Source of the DNA: Poronia punctata
Taxonomy: Eukaryota > Ascomycota > Sordariomycetes > Xylariales > Xylariaceae
Direction: 5' to 3'
Length of the DNA stretch: 64,000 nucleotides
Assembly: GCA_022579005.1 (NCBI GenBank)
Contig: MU401638.1
Location: 1-64,000 of the forward strand
Numbering within the stretch: the stretch's first letter is position 1; every line of letters starts with the position of its first letter. Positions 60,633 to 64,000 of this stretch are shown one piece after another. The notes under the pieces were generated by a model, which was not told the origin of the DNA, did no database searches, and was given only the letters and a program-made list of their open reading frames with translations. The translations under genes and the position numbers were made by a program.

Positions 60633-61789
60633 GGGATGATGTCTAAGTCATCCGTCCTTCCTCTTTATCGATGCTCCTGTAAACCCTCGACGGACATGCT
60701 GAATGAATCTGAGGCTGATACTGACGCTGACTTGTACCTGCCGTAGGTATCCGAGCGCCACATCCATTTTGGTGTACGAAAAATTATCGATAGGTCCCTG
60801 CCAAGTGTCCATCGCGCCACCATTTGCTGAAAGTGGGGCTCTATGTCCAGTTTAGACTAGAATCGCTCGATTAGCTGGACATCTGGAACAGCTGGAGAAC
60901 ATCAACCGGCATCAGCGTTGGAAGCGTCACCTTACTTTTAGCGCGGCTTTGGGCCCCGCCTGTCGGCCCGCATGGGGTTGACAGTTGACAAGCCCGCGTA
61001 GAACCTGGGGAGGCGTTGGACCGTGATCTGAGATCTCACCTTGGGACCTCCTCCATTGGGTGCTATATCCGAGGGAATCTTATGGGTTGATTTCCGTAGG
61101 CCACATCACATATGGTGGCAAAGCACAATCCTCAAAGTATTGAGAATCAGACCTCTCTGCAAACTTGGTCGCAGTATTCCTTGAGTGGGTGAATGCGCAC
61201 AACGTTATCAACACAAGGCCCAACAGCCTCAGGCTCGTAACATCTTTACGATAGGCATAGTAACAGCAGTATTACTACTAGGTACTTACGTTGTAGCTGG
61301 AGCATCTGAAATTGTGAAAGTTTGGGAGCTCTTCCATTCTATGATAATTAAGGCCGTATATGGAAAGCCTTGCGATATCGATGAACATACCTACGCATCA
61401 GCATCTCGAATCCGATTGGGCCGAGTTGCCTTTTCCATCGCTTGAAGCCCAACGAGATCAATTCAACGTGGTGAACAAAGATATTACTGGTGGTCCGTGG
61501 ATCTGGACTTGAAGGAGCCTCGGTATGGCTGAATGAGGAGTAGCGCTCGCCGTGTCCGGGGTAACTAATCTGATTTTGGCTAGCCTCGTAACTGGGCCGT
61601 GGTGCCTCGGTTCGCCGCGAACTGCCGCTTCCTACATATTTCCCCATCCTGCTGCTCCTGCTCTCAATCCTTCATCGCTTCTACACTTTGCTTCGCCTTA
61701 TTCTGACATTGGAAGTTGAGCGCATATCTTTTCTCATAGATCTCTATACTTCCACGTCTGAAGATCAGTCAAATCCAAAGTCCTTCGAG
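60633..61789. promoter_or_regulatory. Divergent intergenic region, HPPK-DHPS and nitronate monooxygenase genes
   Basis: 1.16 kb between divergent starts, containing both promoters. A 99-codon minus-strand frame at 61,348-61,647 has no recognisable motif and is not called. No RNA gene or repeat seen. Confidence 0.45.
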
Positions 61790-63046
61790 ATGGCGTCACC
61801 ACGTAGGTCACACTGCGACCGGCCGTTTGAGGCTGGATTTTTGGAATGAGAGGGTGCTAATGTTCAATGCCGCGTTACAGAGAGAATTCGCACGCCGGTT
61901 ACCGACCTATTCGGGATCAAGCACCCAATCCTACTGGCCGGTATGAACGTCGCCGCCGGCCCGAAGCTCGCTGCTGCCGTCACCAACGCCGGTGGCCTCG
62001 GTGTTATCGGAGGAATGGCGTACAGCCCCGACATGTTGAGAGAACAGATCGAGGAAATGAAGTCCTATCTACACGACAAGAAGGCCCCTTTCGGTATCGA
62101 TCTTTTGCTTCCCCAGGTCGGTGGCAATGCGCGAAAGACAAAGTATGTCTAGGCTTTCCAAACCCCTGAGTGGGCGTGCACGAACTAATAGGCGTTGACT
62201 TGTAGCTACGATTACACCAAGGGAAAGCTAAACGAGCTGGTCGATATCATCATCGAATCAGGTGCTAAGCTATTTGTATCTGCCGTCGGTGTACCCCCCA
62301 AGGCTGTGGTCGAGAAGCTACATAAGAATGGTGTCCTCTATATGAACATGGTCGGGCATCCCAAGCACGTCCAGAAGGCCCTGGATATCGGCTGTGATAT
62401 CATTTGCGCTCAAGGTGGCGAGGGTGGTGGCCACACCGGAGATGTCCCTACGACTGTTCTCATTCCCGCCTGTGTCAAAATCTGCAAGGGCCAGAAGAGC
62501 CCCTTGACTGGCAAGCAGGTCGAGGTTATTGCCGCTGGTGGTATCCATGACGGCAAGATGCTGGCTGCGTCCCTCATGATGGGCGCTGGCGCTGTCTGGG
62601 TCGGCACTCGTTTCATCTTGGCCGACGAGGCCGGTGCTCCCGAATCACACAAGGAATCCGTCAGGACTGCCAGCTTTGACGACACAATCCGCACCCTCAT
62701 CTTCACCGGACGTCCCCTCAGAGTGCGCACAAACGCCTACATCGAGAACTGGGAGAACGAGCGCCAAGCAGAGCTAAAGGAACTTACCGCCAAGGGAATA
62801 TTACCTTACGAGGCGGATCTTGAAAAGATTGCCAATGGAACATCGGAGTCGGGCGGAAGCGGTTCGTCAGACGACGCGTCGGACGAGGAAGTCGACGACC
62901 TGATGGACCAGTTCCGTCCCTACCTGATGGGCAAGTGTGCGGCCCTGGTAAACGAGCAGAAGAGTGCCAAGGCTATCGTCGACGAGTTCATTGAGGACGC
63001 CTCGGCAGCTCTCAAGACCGGCCATCAAATGACGGCCAAGCTATAA
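61790..63046 (+). CDS. Nitronate monooxygenase (2-nitropropane dioxygenase family)
   Basis: FMN-dependent TIM-barrel enzyme that oxidises alkyl nitronates such as propionate-3-nitronate, detoxifying nitro compounds. Exons 61790-61802, 61881-62142 and 62206-63046 join in phase to 371 residues. The first exon is only 13 bp (Met-Ala-Ser-Pro plus one base). Family motifs are PILLAGMNVAAGP near residue 20, NAGGLGVIGG, the FMN/active-site segment AQGGEGGGHTGD with the His that acts as base in studied members, AAGGIHDGK and GAGAVWVGTRF. The C terminus carries an acidic Ser/Gly/Asp insert (SGGSGSSDDASDEEVDD) before a final helical segment. The gene appears intact. A cytosolic or peroxisomal location cannot be decided, and there is no clear C-terminal SKL-type signal (it ends AKL, a weak PTS1-like tripeptide). 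Confidence 0.93.
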
Positions 63047-63655
63047 CCGACTGGTATCTTTTGGATGGTGGGACACCCATCTGTCCAAACGGACGGATTA
63101 GACGAAATATATGGCAGCAAAAATGCTTGCTTCAAAATGTAAATATCATGTCTTCTGAGACGTATTAGCGAGCAGCGCTGAAATCTATTTTGTGGATGAG
63201 ATAGAAATATTATACCTCCATATACAAATTGGTTTTTAGAAATTTAATTTCAACCCACATCCAGTTGTACCTACCTGCCTATATGTGTCAAATCGGGACT
63301 TGTCAAAATCCGAGAAAAGTCCACTTGGGCACCGCTTGGTTGAACGTTCCTGCTCCGTGACGCTCTTTCCTCCGCTGGATCCAACCACCCTGCCCCACCT
63401 AATGAATGTCTGCTCAACTGACGTCACCATTCAATGACGAGTACGTACACACATATGCATACATAAGTACAGTACATTACCTGGGTCTTGAAAAGGTCTG
63501 GAATCAACCATAACCACAGGAGATCAACATTCAAAGACTCAAACGATTCAGTGATCAGCCTACCCAATTAATTTGTCCTAGAAGCACCGTTGAATCTGAC
63601 AACGGCCTAAACGGGAGTAGCAGGATCCCCAACCAAAATTAAGACCAAAACCAAC
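63047..63655. promoter_or_regulatory. Intergenic region between the nitronate monooxygenase and SDR genes
   Basis: About 610 bp with the 3' region of the nitronate monooxygenase gene and the promoter of the co-directional short-chain dehydrogenase. No other feature recognised. Confidence 0.45.
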
Positions 63656-64000
63656 ATGGCGGAGACTCGCGAGTTTAATGCACAGAACCTCTTCAATGTG
63701 AAGGGCTTCGTGGCAGTTGTGACGGGTGGCGGTACGGGCATCGGCCTGATGGCCACACAGGCCCTCGCAGCCAACGGCGCCAAGGTTTACATCACAGGAC
63801 GACGGATGGAAGCACTTGAGAATGCCGCCAAAGAACACCACCCTGCAGAAGGCGGGGGGCAGATCATACCCGTTGGTCCATGCGACGTAACGAAAAAGGA
63901 GGACCTGCAACGTCTTACCGAAGAAATTGGCAAGAAAGAAAAGTACATTCACATGCTGGTATGCAATGCTGGTGTTTCGGGCCCCAAGGCCGAGCCAGAG
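63656..64000 (+). CDS. Short-chain dehydrogenase/reductase, 5' part (runs off the window)
   Basis: NAD(P)-dependent oxidoreductase of the classical SDR fold; only the first 115 residues are in the window. Start at the ATG in AACATGG. The dinucleotide-binding motif TGGGTGIG is at residues 23-30, an Arg pair (GRRME, about 50) follows the second beta strand and suggests NADP preference, a CDVT segment binds the adenine ring, and the NAG motif is near residue 107. The catalytic Ser-Tyr-Lys lies beyond the right edge. The substrate cannot be told. Its placement head-to-tail after nitronate monooxygenase may be chance. Confidence 0.9.
   Translation, partial: MAETREFNAQNLFNVKGFVAVVTGGGTGIGLMATQALAANGAKVYITGRRMEALENAAKEHHPAEGGGQIIPVGPCDVTKKEDLQRLTEEIGKKEKYIHMLVCNAGVSGPKAEPE

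Noticed and set aside
61348..61647. 99-codon minus-strand frame between the HPPK-DHPS and nitronate monooxygenase genes
   Set aside because: Unrecognised, lies in a promoter region, and has no supporting splice or motif evidence.

Overview
The window reads as nuclear DNA of a filamentous ascomycete, most likely a Sordariomycete. Introns are short (about 50-90 bp) with GTRNGT donors, CTRAC branch sites and YAG acceptors. The left edge is an almost pure A+T block of the kind left by repeat-induced point mutation (RIP). The genes are typical fungal ones: PEX12, GLO3, TIM21, an Ist2-like anoctamin, a VIB-1/XprG-type Ndt80 regulator, and HPPK-DHPS. Genus cannot be fixed from sequence alone. All gene models were spliced by eye, with reading-frame phase checked across each junction.

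Layout. 1-1.8 kb: A+T block. 2.9-5.2 kb (+): GH16 beta-1,3(4)-glucanase with a WSC domain and GPI-like tail, 5' end unclear. 5.8-8.2 kb (-): anoctamin. 9.5-10.65 kb (+): membrane-anchored metallophosphoesterase. 11.1-11.9 kb (-): DUF4360 secreted protein. 13.2-14.5 kb (-): PEX12. 15.4-17.1 kb (-): GLO3-type ArfGAP. 17.7-18.6 kb (+): TIM21, divergent from GLO3. From 18.56 to 47.53 kb (29 kb) only one gene is recognisable, the Ndt80/PhoG regulator whose visible exons lie at 37.9-40.6 kb. 47.5-48.5 kb (+): acidic hypothetical protein. 48.65-49.95 kb (-): secreted LysM-ChtBD1-CFEM-CFEM protein. 52.36-57.69 kb (+): a large secreted protein joining a NucA/NucB-type DNase domain to a GH55 glucanase, whose GH55 part carries a frameshift and apparent deletions. 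58.7-60.6 kb (-): HPPK-DHPS. 61.8-63.05 kb (+): nitronate monooxygenase. 63.66 kb to the edge (+): start of a short-chain dehydrogenase.

How the genes relate. Most are unrelated housekeeping functions: peroxisome import, COPI traffic, mitochondrial import, folate synthesis, ER-plasma membrane contacts. A second theme is the cell wall: the GH16-WSC glucanase, the chitin-binding LysM/hevein/CFEM protein and the DNase-glucanase fusion. The regulator in the middle belongs to a family that controls secreted hydrolases and heterokaryon-incompatibility death, but a regulatory link to these genes is only inference.

The most interesting points are the NucA/NucB-GH55 architecture and its lesions, the neighbouring four-domain chitin-binding protein, and the 29-kb interval of ordinary base composition around a single regulator.
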